NCBI RefSeq assembly: GCF_900461525.1
Contig: NZ_UGOD01000001.1
Coordinates: forward strand, 2,697,001-2,761,000
Direction: 5' to 3'
Length of the DNA: 64,000 bases
Origin: Legionella busanensis
GTDB lineage: Bacteria > Pseudomonadota > Gammaproteobacteria > Legionellales > Legionellaceae
The notes beneath the pieces were generated by a model. The model had not been told where the DNA came from and made no database searches. It was given only the letters and a program-made list of their open reading frames with translations. The position numbers and the translations under genes were made by a program. This document shows, piece by piece, positions 44,679 to 54,029 of this stretch; within the stretch, counting starts at the first letter, position 1; each line of letters begins with the position of its first letter.

Positions 44679-46490
44679 TTAAAATTTCGGATATGTAAAT
44701 TCACCAGCATTTAATTCTTTTTGCTCACTTTCTACAATACCTTGAAGATTGGTTTTCATTAATTTGTTAGCATCCATAATCTTTTGTTGAAGAACCTGGA
44801 CGAAATTTGTATAAGCTTGTGCAATTCCTGGATTTTCGAAGGTAATTTCAGCTTGTGTACTTCCTTTAGGTGTTGTCAATGAAATGCCTTGTATTTTACC
44901 AGTCGCTGAACTAATTAAATTGCCTTGGCCATATTGTTGAAGATAAGTGGCAAAATCCTTTAAATGTGCAACAGCCTCTTTAGCATTAATTTTTAGCACT
45001 AATGATTGTTTAGAATTTGCATATGTCTGATAAGCTTGAAATACGGCTGGATCTTGAAACATTATTTGAGTTTGGGTGCTTCCCGGAGGTATCTTAAGTA
45101 AGACATCCTTTATTTTCCCACTAACTGAATCAATGAATTGCACTTGACCTGTTTGTTTAAGGTAAACAGCGAAATCTCTCAAATGCGCTATTGCTTTCTT
45201 ATCTTCAATGTGAATAACTTGTGTTTTTACAGTATTTGCAAAAAGTGTATAAGCTTTAGCAACTTCCGGATCAGTTACTTTTATCTGTGCCTGACTCCCG
45301 CCAGAGAGTGTTTCAAGAGAAACGCCTTTTATTATCCCGCCTTGTAGCAAATGCTGTTGTCCATTTTGTTGTAGAAATTTTGAAAATTCTCGTAAATGTT
45401 CCATGGCCTGTTGTGAAGTCACTGGTATGATTTGCAGCGCTGGAGGCGATAAAAATTTTCTATAAGCTTGAGCAACGTCTGGATCGGTTATTATTATGTC
45501 GGATTTTGAGCTTTTGGGCGGTGTTCTTAAAGAAAGATCTTTTACTCTATTGTCTTGAACCAGGTTACCCTGTCCGTTTTGTTGAAGGTAATTCATAAAT
45601 TCTGCTATATGTTTTGTAGCTTGTTTAGAATCATGTTGAAAAAGTTGAGCTGATGTATCTATTTTTGATTTGCTTGGGATAAAGTTAGGATTAAATGCTT
45701 TACTAATCGTATCTTGAAAAACATCGATAGTATTAGCCTGCCTTGTCTGTTTTTGATTTGTCTTATCCATCGCTATAAAAATTGGCTGATCAAGAGATTG
45801 AAGAGTTAAGGGATTAGACTGATTGATTTTTACATTATTAGCACTTACATTTGCATCACCTAAACAAATACCGTTAAAGTTATCTATAAACTGTATCGTT
45901 GCATCTTGTTGCTTAAAATGGCTATGAAGATTCGCTACAGGTATTTTATCCCCTGTTACCTTATGCGTTAATTCATAAGTTGCACCCCGGTTTCCTAAAA
46001 CAGACTTAGCATTTTGCTATAGCGTAAAGATGTTAGGATTGTATAAAACTGACGTACCGAAAGCATGCGTACCTGTTTTAAGCCATTGCGATTTTAATGC
46101 ATCAACGTCAATTAGGTTAGAATCACCTACTAAATATTTTAATTTATCCACCAAATATTTAAAATTCTGCGAATTAGGATCAGGAACTTCCTGTAATGCT
46201 AGGACACCTACGCAACTATTGAACATATCGTAAATACATTACGCTATTTGCTCCATCTGCTCTCTACCATCAGCAGGTAGCTTGTCAACGCCATCAACGT
46301 GTGCCGGTGGCGCAATTGCAGAACCAGGATGTAACATATTCATTGTAGCCATGGCTCCCCAAGCTGTATTTTGAATCATAGGAGGATGGTCGGTTATAGG
46401 CCTTGTCACTAAGCCAGCAGTGGCATGGTGAAAACTTATCTCTGGGACATCTAAATTAACCTGAGTAGGTGAAATATGGTGATTTGGCAT
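44679..46490 (-). pseudogene. EEP-domain (exonuclease/endonuclease/phosphatase) protein with four C-terminal repeats, two in-frame stops
   Basis: One continuous 604-codon frame is interrupted only by TAA at codon 84 (46239-46241) and TAG at codon 158 (46017-46019). Read through, the first half is an EEP metal-dependent domain: the catalytic Glu in VLALQEVPDP, then GTHAFGTSVLYNP, the His strand in VANLHSHFKQQ and the Asp-Asn site in GICLGDANV. The second half has four tandem repeats of about 75 residues, each with a HL(R/K)(D/E)F...YLQQ.GQ helix, a GS(T/Q)QA(Q/E)I strand and a DP.VAQAY helix. EEP enzymes include nucleases and inositol phosphatases. Neither stop is accompanied by a frameshift. 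A shorter product from an internal ATG at 45770 would contain only the repeats. Confidence 0.8.
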
Positions 46491-47492
46491 AATATACTAA
46501 AAATAATTCAATTAGGATAATTATAGCATGACATGTATTTTAAATTGACATTATAAATTAATTTAGATTTTAGCCTTACACAACTGCTTTATCATATTGA
46601 GTTTTGAATATAATTGTGTATAGCACTTTTAGGCAGTTTCTATCTCTGGGGATGCCTTCCTAAAGCAATTTTTATATTGCCGTATATTGCAAAATTAATA
46701 TAAAACCACCCTTAACCAATTTTCACCTTTAACAAGGTGCACAAAAAGTGCTTTGTAGAGTGCTTTTAACCAAGCTCTATGAAAATCATGGTAAAGCTTA
46801 GTTATTTAGCCTCAGGCCTAAATCAAATTACTATATCGTTTATGCAGCTTATAGCCATATTAAGATAAGGATTCAAAATGCATTTTTAAGGAGTGCGAAG
46901 CGAGTTTAATATGATAATGCTTTCTCAAAGATCCTATTGCAAAAGTTAAGGTAACATTGTAAGAATTGTATTTAGAGCAGCTATAACGAGCTTAAACAGT
47001 TTAGTTGATTTCAAATGGCGTCATTTTCATGGCTAGGTGATCCTACAGGGTGAATTAACATTGCAAATATTAATCAGCATTATCTTTAATATATTTGAAT
47101 TATCTCGATGAGGAGCATCAGCATATTTTTGAGCATAGTTAACTAGCTTCAATAGCCTAAGCGAATGCAGGCAAAGGTTAGTTTCCGATTCAATTATCTA
47201 CAAATCGTCCATTCATGTACGTTTTTTTCATCTACTATTGGTCGCTGTGTTTAACCCACATACACCAAAGCTTGTATCTTACATCTCTTTAGATCGTCCC
47301 AAGACTTAGAGAACAACAATTACCATAGTCAATCGGCAGAAGTTTTACTCGCTCCTACAGATACTTTTAAGTATAAAGGTTGTACTAATGTAGTAAATCT
47401 AAGAATAGTAAAAATACACTTTTATTCTATAATAAGGCAAAACGATTTTGCTCAATTTCCCAGCTTTCTAGCTGGATTAAGTTATACATGGC
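46491..47492. other. One-kilobase region without recognisable genes
   Basis: Every frame on both strands is broken by stops. A short open stretch on the plus strand near 47310-47400 (QSAEVLLAPTDTFKYKGCT) looks coding-like but has no start and no known match. The region is probably eroded gene sequence beside the decaying EEP gene. Confidence 0.35.
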
Positions 47493-48344
47493 TTATAAGT
47501 TATTTAAGATGTCTTGTATGTCTCTAACCCGTATTGCCCCTAATTCTTCAAATTTTTGAGGCCAGGTTAACTGTTGGTTTTCAAAATTATTATTCAAAAT
47601 AAATAATTTTCGCCCCTGTTTAAGCGTGGCTTTTGCTTGTGTTAAAGATCCTGACGTATTACTTGCTTCCACAATAACAGTCGCTTCACTAATTGCTGAC
47701 ATGGTTTTATTTCGCTCAGGAAAATTAAAGCGATTTGAGTTTGGGTTTCCCTTTTCATAGCGAATAATCGGTACTTGAGAAATAAGTAAATGATGTTTAG
47801 CAATCTCTTCTTGTAAAGCACGATTTTGTGGCGGGTAAAAATGGGTGATGGGAGTACCAATCACCGCAATTGTTCTTCCATCTAATTGAATAGCGGCTGT
47901 ATGAGCCGCTGTATCAATGCCTGCAGCAAGACCAGAAATAATTGTAAAATCATGTTCAACAAGCGTTTTAACTAATTTTTTAGTTCTTATCTTTCCTTCT
48001 TCAGTGGCAGCTCTTGCACCAACAATAGCCAGTCCCCGTGTATGCAAGAGATCAAGATTGCCGCGATAATATAAAAGTGGCAAGGGATATTCCGCATCAT
48101 TAAGCTTAGTTAAATAATCTGCAGTTCCTCGCATAAAAACATTAAAATCAGCGACCTTGCTTCTTTTAATTTCTGTATATACGCGATTAAAATAACCTTC
48201 TGCAGTGGTTTTATCTACTAAATCAATTAAATGTTCTGCATTACTTACTTTCATTAAATCAACAAGCTGCTTATAAGAGGATACTTTTTCATCAAGTAAG
48301 TATTCGTAAGAGCCGATTTCTAATGAAGGAGAGATAGCAAACAT
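47493..48344 (-). CDS. DprA/Smf-like Rossmann-fold protein (short, possibly accessory)
   Basis: A 283-residue protein. It carries the DprA core: YPLPLLYYRGNLDLL, then LAIVGARAATEEGK, IISGLAAGIDTAAHTAA, GTPITHFYPPQNRALQEEIA and a later SEATVIVEASNTSGSLTQA. Core DprA protects incoming single-stranded DNA and loads RecA. This one is shorter than chromosomal DprA, lacks the usual C-terminal winged-helix part, and replaces the typical VLGxG turn with VIGTPI. It sits among decayed conjugation genes, so it may belong to a mobile element or act in defence. The housekeeping dprA is probably elsewhere. Confidence 0.82.
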   Translation of the reverse strand: MFAISPSLEIGSYEYLLDEKVSSYKQLVDLMKVSNAEHLIDLVDKTTAEGYFNRVYTEIKRSKVADFNVFMRGTADYLTKLNDAEYPLPLLYYRGNLDLLHTRGLAIVGARAATEEGKIRTKKLVKTLVEHDFTIISGLAAGIDTAAHTAAIQLDGRTIAVIGTPITHFYPPQNRALQEEIAKHHLLISQVPIIRYEKGNPNSNRFNFPERNKTMSAISEATVIVEASNTSGSLTQAKATLKQGRKLFILNNNFENQQLTWPQKFEELGAIRVRDIQDILNNL

Positions 48345-48527
48345 TTTTATTCTCTAAAATTATGGAAATAATTACTATAATTCTGATTCTATTTTAATCA
48401 CCAGCGAATGTCATTAATCAATACTGTTAATTAAGCTCATTCTAAAGAATAAATGATAATATAGGTAGAAACCTAATTTACTTAATGTAAAATTTAATTA
48501 AAAAGATAATATTAAGTCTATTAAATA

Positions 48528-48830
48528 ATCTCATTAGCTTTTTTATAAGCCATAATCATCTTATTAAATAAACTTACGTTAAATGCTGTGGTGATACCGC
48601 TTTAATCTAAACTGGCATTCACAATTTCATATATGAGATTGAGCTTGCGAGCAGATTCACCCTCAATCAATATGGGAGTTCCTAATTTATCCCTAACATA
48701 TTCTTTTAATCTAATTCGCCATAACTTATAACAACGTATTGTTTAAATGTTGATATAGCCTGCTGATAAGCTTTACTTACTCTCATTAATTCGTCAAGCT
48801 GCCTTTTTAAAAGCACAGAAATTCAAAATA
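48528..48830 (-). pseudogene. Decayed gene remnant, family unknown
   Basis: The minus strand shows coding-like pieces in two frames: ELMRVSKAYQQAISTFKQ, then after a frameshift RLKEYVRDKLGTPILIEGE and ARKLNLIYEIVNASLD, then TAA, then in the same frame TTAFNVSLFNKMIMAYKKA to a final TAA. At least one indel and one nonsense change separate them. No start was found. The flanks (48345-48527 and 48831-49037) show no gene. Confidence 0.45.
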
Positions 48831-49037
48831 CTTTTGAGTTAATTGCATAAGTCTATCATTTTAATGAATATCAAATTTAAGAGTTTATATTTTTTAATGA
48901 AAAAAACATTTTCAAATTGACTTAACAAGGCCTTGTTACAATTAATTATCATTATGATTTATTTATGATATAATTGATTATTATTCTATCTATATTTATT
49001 ATTTATTAATTATATTTGCTTAAAAAGTGAATTTAAT

Positions 49038-50057
49038 ATGAAGATGAAATTTGTTATGAAAGGTGAGCAAGGAAGTGGTAAAACAACTTTCATTGACCTT
49101 TTATTGGGACGTAAATTTGAAAAAAAATATCAGGCAACTCTAGGTCTTAGTTTGGAAACAGTTAAGGTTAATAATGAAGGAAAAGTAGAGTTTTGGGATA
49201 TGTCTGGTGATCCATCCGACTCACAACTTACAACATGGTATGATAAACACCATGAGAAAACCGATGTGTTTTTTTATTGTGTCGATCTTTCTCAACATTT
49301 AAACACGACCGATATTAATAAAAAATTAAGCCAATTAAAAGAAAGCTACCCTGACGCTATCATTATATTAGTTGGTACAAAAGTGGATAAACTTAAAGAA
49401 ACTACAACTATTAAAGCAGAATTTAAAGCTGCTGTGCAAAAAAAGTTAGAACCGTTTAAGGAAAATGTGCATGAAACGCTAATTACCTCTGCTAAGGATG
49501 GATACATTTCATGTAAAACTCTTCCAAATTTATTAACGATTATCGAAAATTCTAAACCAAAATTAGATGAGCAAAAAGCAGAAAGACAAAGGCAAGAAGA
49601 AGAAAAACAAAGGCGAGATGAAATACACAATGATTCAAAGTATCCTAATAGTTACAAAAGCATCTGGAAGAAGACAGAAAATCAACATTCAGAATTAACT
49701 CAATCAAAGCAAGATTACCATTGTACTGTACAACTTTTAAGAGATTACTGTAAAACAAATCCATCTGATTCAATTCTCTTTTCTAAAGTTAAGTTAATGT
49801 TTTCTTTTAAACTGCGAAACCATACAACAACGATACGCCAATTTTTGCAAGAGTATGAAAGGAGTTCAGGTAGAGAGGAAAACGTAGATGCTCTGCTTAA
49901 AGCCTTAAGTAAAAAACTTAAAGGTCAGCCGATCGATGTAGAAGGTAGCTTATACAGACGGCTAGATTATATCCAAAAATTAACTCAGAGTACTTCAGTA
50001 GCTTTTGGTGAAAAGTTTGCAGAAAATGTAGGTAGAACTATTAACCCACCTTATTAA
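49038..50057 (+). CDS. Ras/Rab-like small GTPase with C-terminal helical extension, candidate effector
   Basis: A 339-residue protein. Residues 1-170 are a G domain: P-loop GEQGSGKT (9-16), Thr34 as switch I candidate, WDMSGD (53-58), specificity motif GTKVDK (113-118) and SAK (151-153). The switch II Gln is replaced by Asp-Pro after the Gly (SGDPSD), so GTP hydrolysis may be altered. A charged linker of about 30 residues (QRQEEEKQRRDE) leads to a helical tail with HTTTIRQFLQEY and VDALLKALSKKLKG. The tail is loosely like the C-termini of the paralogues at the left end of the window. Eukaryotic-like GTPases of this build are unusual in bacteria; an effector role is inferred. Confidence 0.82.
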   Translation: MKMKFVMKGEQGSGKTTFIDLLLGRKFEKKYQATLGLSLETVKVNNEGKVEFWDMSGDPSDSQLTTWYDKHHEKTDVFFYCVDLSQHLNTTDINKKLSQLKESYPDAIIILVGTKVDKLKETTTIKAEFKAAVQKKLEPFKENVHETLITSAKDGYISCKTLPNLLTIIENSKPKLDEQKAERQRQEEEKQRRDEIHNDSKYPNSYKSIWKKTENQHSELTQSKQDYHCTVQLLRDYCKTNPSDSILFSKVKLMFSFKLRNHTTTIRQFLQEYERSSGREENVDALLKALSKKLKGQPIDVEGSLYRRLDYIQKLTQSTSVAFGEKFAENVGRTINPPY

Positions 50058-50112
50058 TGATTTCATGACAAAGTAAATTATATAATCGATGTGGATCAAT
50101 TACATCACTAAC

Positions 50113-50272
50113 CTAAGAATATAAATGAACTTTATCAACAACAATACTATAAACACCCCCGTTTTGATGAGGAAATTTTTCTAGTTGGCAATAAAAATAT
50201 TGTTTAATAGTAGAGGTGGTTTTAGATCCTTTTAATTCTGAAATTTTTTTTAAGTTTAGTTTTTCACCTAGT
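50113..50272 (-). pseudogene. C-terminal gene scrap
   Basis: An open minus-strand frame of about 52 codons, with LNLKKISELKGSKTTSTIK, YFYCQLEKFPHQNGGVYSI and VVDKVHLYS, ends in TAG. Upstream the frame closes. The VYSIVVDK strand recalls DUF3800-type nuclease-like proteins, but this is weak. There is no start codon with a ribosome site. From 50273 to 50598 nothing else is seen. Confidence 0.3.
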
Positions 50273-50598
50273 GCTCTTTATTCGCTGTTTAAATACAAAG
50301 AAAGTATTTTAATCTCAATAAGTAATTTTAACAAATTACCTATCACCTTACACTAAAAAATGATGGCTATAGACATTAATTTATATCGTTAATATAAATC
50401 AATCACAAACGCGCAATTGATTTGCGCTATAAATTTTAAATTAATTTAGCCTAAAAAAACGAGCAAAAAACCGAGAGGATTATTAAGTTAGCTATTGCAT
50501 AGCCAGCACACCTTTCGCATTATTCACATATGCCCTTCTCTTCCTTTATCCATCAATAGTTTAAGGGTTTGCTGCTAATTTATTTGCATAAAATGACG

Positions 50599-50723
50599 GT
50601 GAATACGTGATGAAGGTTGTGGTGAAGAGAAAATAATGAAGAGCCCTTATTCTTCTTAGGTTAAAGTAATGACGTCTTATTCTATTCATCACGCACTTCA
50701 TCACCCCTTCACCACTCTTGTTA
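50599..50723. repeat. Imperfect inverted repeat beside the conjugation genes
   Basis: The left arm GTGATGAAGGTTGTGGTGAAG (about 50608-50628, imperfectly paired) faces a right arm near 50689-50720 (CATCACGCACTTCATCACCCC with TTCACCACTCTT after it), with a small GAAGA / TCTTC hairpin in between. It is adjacent to the ribbon-helix-helix and traI remains. It could be a transfer-origin or partition-type site, or only a terminator-like structure. Confidence 0.35.
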
Positions 50724-50754
50724 AGATTTAGGATTCTTTATTAAGCGAAGTCGT

Positions 50755-51054
50755 TTAAAGTTCGCTATATTTACTAGCCGCTGCAAGCTGTAATTTCTCA
50801 AAATCTTCTCGATTTAACTTTAACAATTCAGTAGATAATTTTTTGATAAGCGCGCTCATCTGAATCGTGAGTTGATGACAATATTTTTCAACCGCTTGAT
50901 TTTCTCTAATTTCATTAATTTCATTAGACCTATGATAGAGCCCAATTTGAATTAATTGATTAATAAGATTAGACAGGGAAACATTATTTTTGCTTGCAAG
51001 CGTTGCGAGGCACTGATGTAAATTGTCAGGTAGCGAAATCGTTAAGCGTGGCAT
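50755..51054 (-). CDS. Ribbon-helix-helix DNA-binding protein next to traI
   Basis: A 99-residue protein. The N-terminal strand-helix-helix PRLTISLPDNLHQCLATLA then VSLSNLINQLIQIGL is a typical RHH (CopG/MobC-like) domain; the rest is a long helix (ALIKKLSTELLKLNREDFEK). It lies 14 bp after the last codon of the TraI remnant. Such proteins are relaxosome accessory factors or repressors of transfer genes. It appears intact even though traI is not. Confidence 0.75.
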   Translation of the reverse strand: MPRLTISLPDNLHQCLATLASKNNVSLSNLINQLIQIGLYHRSNEINEIRENQAVEKYCHQLTIQMSALIKKLSTELLKLNREDFEKLQLAAASKYSEL

Positions 51055-51068
51055 GAAAAACTCCTAAT

Positions 51069-52657
51069 TTATAGTTCTAATTCTTTGAATAGTTCTTTAT
51101 TAATTTCTACTCTTTCTCTTTTAATTTCTTGCTCTTCTGTCTTCATTTTTGAATTCATTATTTTTGATAAATTATGCGATTCCATTTGAAGCTTTTTATC
51201 AATGGTTGATTGAAGTGATAGTTGATTTTGGTGATTAAATCGGTTTTCGTGTTGCACTAATTGGCTACTAGACGTTATATCAAGCGAGGCGGGCTAAAGA
51301 GATGCGTTTTTTTCAATCGCTTCAATCAATTTTTCTTTATTATCTGTAACCAAAATCATGCCATGAATGGCTCTTGAAATTTGGACATAGAAATTATTAA
51401 GTGTGGTCCCAAACCGATGAAAGGACTCCATTAAGCCAACACCAAACGGTGCATCTTTTCCTTGAACTTTGTAGTTAGTCAAAACATAGCTGTAATCGAG
51501 ATGGTTTAAAGCAGGATGTGTTTTTTCAAGAGTTAAAGAGCGCCCTTCTTTCGTGACAAAATGAAGCGCGTCTTTATTGATTGCTACCAGTGTTGCGCAC
51601 TGCCCGTTACGGATTTCATGTGCTTTAAAATTACGGGTCCACATGACTTTATCGCCCTCGAAAAGCTCTAACAATTTTGCTTCATACACTTCAATCAGCC
51701 TCTCAAAAGGTGCGGTATGCGTTTTATAGCTCGGTAGATTTTTCAAATTAAATTTAATTAACTTACCCTGTTTGTCTATTAGGGGTAATACATTCTCTTC
51801 TCGATGGCTTTTAGTGATTTCTCCCACCGTATAATAATGACCTGATGTAATTTTATGTCGTTTAAAATCTTGGTTAAAGCGGACCTTATCACCCTTTTGA
51901 TGGTAGGCCACAAATCGCTGCTGTATGGGTTCAATTGTTTTTGCTTTAAGAGTTAAATGACAGAAAGGCTTGCTACTCAAGGTGCCCTCTTCTTTTAAGC
52001 CCTCCCGAAGCAACTTTATAATGGATTCACGATTGGCGTGCGTGGGTGCAAAAAGCAAGGTCTTCTCTCGAGTATCCGGTGTTAAAGAAAGCCAATGATT
52101 GGCAATCCAAGCCACGCGCTCTTCATGGGTTGATAGTGTCTTAACATCAAGCTTATCTAATGCGCTCTTCACCTCTCCCCTTGTTGCTGCCATACCGCCT
52201 CTTTAAGTACCTCATTTTTTTGTCGCACTATTTCATCCATGATAGTCGTCTCAATACCGTATTCTTGAGTTAGCCCAAAAAGGCGTCCTGCATTCACACT
52301 GGGTAGTTGTGCCTTATCCCCGACTAATACAAGTCTTGCACCGGTGCGTTCAATGTGTTTAATAAGTTCATGACCTTGCTGCGAGGACAACATGGAAGCT
52401 TCATCGACAATAAAAATTGTCTTTGCTAAAGAAGCGGCTCGTGCATTCTTTAATTCTTAATGCACCAAGGGAAAGACATCTGTTTGAATGCCTGCTTTCT
52501 CTTGCAACTCAAAAGCTGCTGAGCTTGCAACAGTAATACCCCGAAGCGCATAACCTCGTGCTTTAATCAATAAGCTCACTTCCGCAAGCATGGACGTCTT
52601 CGCAACTCCTGCATATCCTTGTATTGCTAGATAACGGTCTTTGCTGGTTAGCAAGCG
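51069..52657 (-). pseudogene. traI: Conjugative relaxase/helicase TraI, C-terminal helicase remnant
   Basis: The helicase part of a MobF-type TraI. Walker A is GYAGVAKTSML, followed by GITVASSAAFELQ, Walker B IFIVDEASMLSS, VLVGDKAQLPSVNAG and the late motif DYSYVLTNYKVQGKDA with YVQISRA. There are three lesions: TAA at 52457-52459 (in-frame, consistent with CAA to TAA), a frameshift near 52170, and TAG at 51294-51296 followed in frame by a 74-codon coiled tail (HENRFNHQNQLSLQS). The N-terminal relaxase half is missing: coding similarity ends where a copy of repeat element A begins. The gene is dead, and this marks a former conjugative element or plasmid. Confidence 0.85.
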
Positions 52658-52820
52658 TAGCCTGGGTGCAGGCCTGCAGGGCCGAAACCCGGGTTTCACT
52701 TTGTTTCACCCAGGCTACATTGCTAATATTAATTTGTATATTGCAAATTAAACTTAGTTATTGCACAAGACGACTACAAGAGTGAATGATATAAAAGCGT
52801 CCTAAAAACCTATAATTATA
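52657..52820. mobile_element. Repeat element A, copy 2, at the broken end of traI
   Basis: The hairpin part is 52657-52718 (GTAGCCTGGGTGCA ... CACCCAGGCTAC). The shared right flank runs to about 52820 (AATTTGTATATTGCAAATTA, then AACTTAGTTATTGCA, then GAGTGAATGATATAAAAG). It matches the 56.2-kb copy nearly base for base for about 150 bp. The left end abuts the last TraI codons, so insertion or recombination at this element explains the truncation. Confidence 0.85.
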
Positions 52821-53630
52821 TACATTAAGACTGGTTAAAAAGGATTAAACAGGTCTGACACAAATAAAAAAATATGGATATCATTTAATAAAGGGAAACT
52901 TAGCTATGCATTGCTTCACCAAGTCTATTCTGACTAAAAATGTGTTAAATAAAAACTATATATTGTTCAAGATTATTTACTCTTAATGCTAAATATTTTA
53001 ATTCAGACTATTTTGATAACCTAAAGTAGAATTCTAATGTATTAATATATTAGGGATACAGCAGTGACAGTAGAAAAAATTAGAATGAAATTTAATAAGT
53101 CTGATTGCTAGCATAATCAGACATAAAAAAGAGCAATAAAATGGGATTTCACCTGATAAATTAAAATCCTTTAAATTATGATTATAGGACTATTAATAAT
53201 CAAATGGTTTATAAATATATCTATTTTTCTAAAGAAATTAATAATATTATTAGTAGTACAATATTTAAAATTTAAGTTTTTAATTGCATTCATTAACTTA
53301 AAAGACATTAATCCATGAATTTGATTTTAATTTGATCGTTTTTTCATTTCTATATAATACCGAATTTTTTTACTGTTCTATTTATATACTTTGATTTTAT
53401 TGCTAAGGAAAATTTAAATTCCATGCATAGCCATTTTCTTATCAAATATTAATAAGAAATGGATAAATTTAAGTATTTTAATGGATAAATAGATAATCAC
53501 TTCAGGCAAAAAAATCATAAGGTGAATTTTACTGTGAAAAACCACTCAATATTTAGTTAATCCACAAATTTGTTACCATCCTATCCATCTAGAACGAAAT
53601 TAACCACTTTAATTTATACGCGAGGAAGAA
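52821..53630. other. AT-rich region without a supported gene
   Basis: About 800 bp, with all frames short. A hairpin GTCTGATT / AATCAGAC with an 8-base loop at 53099-53122 is followed by ATAAAAAA and could be a terminator for a lost upstream transcript. Closer to 53630 the sequence should carry the promoter of the following two-gene operon, whose ribosome site GAGGAAG is clear. Confidence 0.4.
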
Positions 53631-54029
53631 ATGACTAATTTTTATTCTGAAATCAAAGAACTGTTAAACCAGCAGGTAAATCTTCTAAAGAAAGAGGATT
53701 TAATTAAGGAAGTAGCACAAATTGAAGAAGCACAAGGTAAAGATACGCTGACAATTGGTAAGTTACAAAGTTTCATTTTAAAACTTTATGAAATAGCCGA
53801 GCAGCAAGATTATCTTAATCGTAAAAATGCTATTACTCCTATTCAAAGAATCAATGAAATCCCCCAAATTTACCAAGCAATTAAATTATTAATAGATACG
53901 GCTGTTGATTTAAAAATTTCAGAATTAGAAAATATCACTAATCAAGAAGAGCTTAGTAAATGGATGGCGTTTCTGCCAAAAAGTTCATATGCCAATATAA
54001 CCTCATTAGATGAACTAAAAAAACAATGA
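53631..54029 (+). CDS. Unrecognised helical 132-aa protein, first gene of a two-gene operon
   Basis: A 132-residue, all-helical, acidic/polar protein (LLNQQVNLLKKEDLIKEV, IGKLQSFILKLYEIAE, EIPQIYQAIKLLIDTAV). No signal peptide or known motif. GAGGAAG lies just upstream of the ATG. Its TGA overlaps the ATG of the next gene (ATGA), so the products are made together. A chaperone or partner protein for the second product would fit size and order, but that is inference only. Confidence 0.7.
   Translation: MTNFYSEIKELLNQQVNLLKKEDLIKEVAQIEEAQGKDTLTIGKLQSFILKLYEIAEQQDYLNRKNAITPIQRINEIPQIYQAIKLLIDTAVDLKISELENITNQEELSKWMAFLPKSSYANITSLDELKKQ

Noticed and set aside
44679-52657. Stop-codon suppression (recoded TAG/TAA) as a common reason for in-frame stops in the EEP and traI genes
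   Set aside because: traI also has a frameshift and a missing half, and both TAA and TAG occur; intact genes in the window use both codons as normal stops. Pseudogene decay is simpler.
53050-53116. Short GTG-initiated peptide ending inside the 53.1-kb hairpin
   Set aside because: Only 15 codons with no comparative support; it could be chance in AT-rich DNA.
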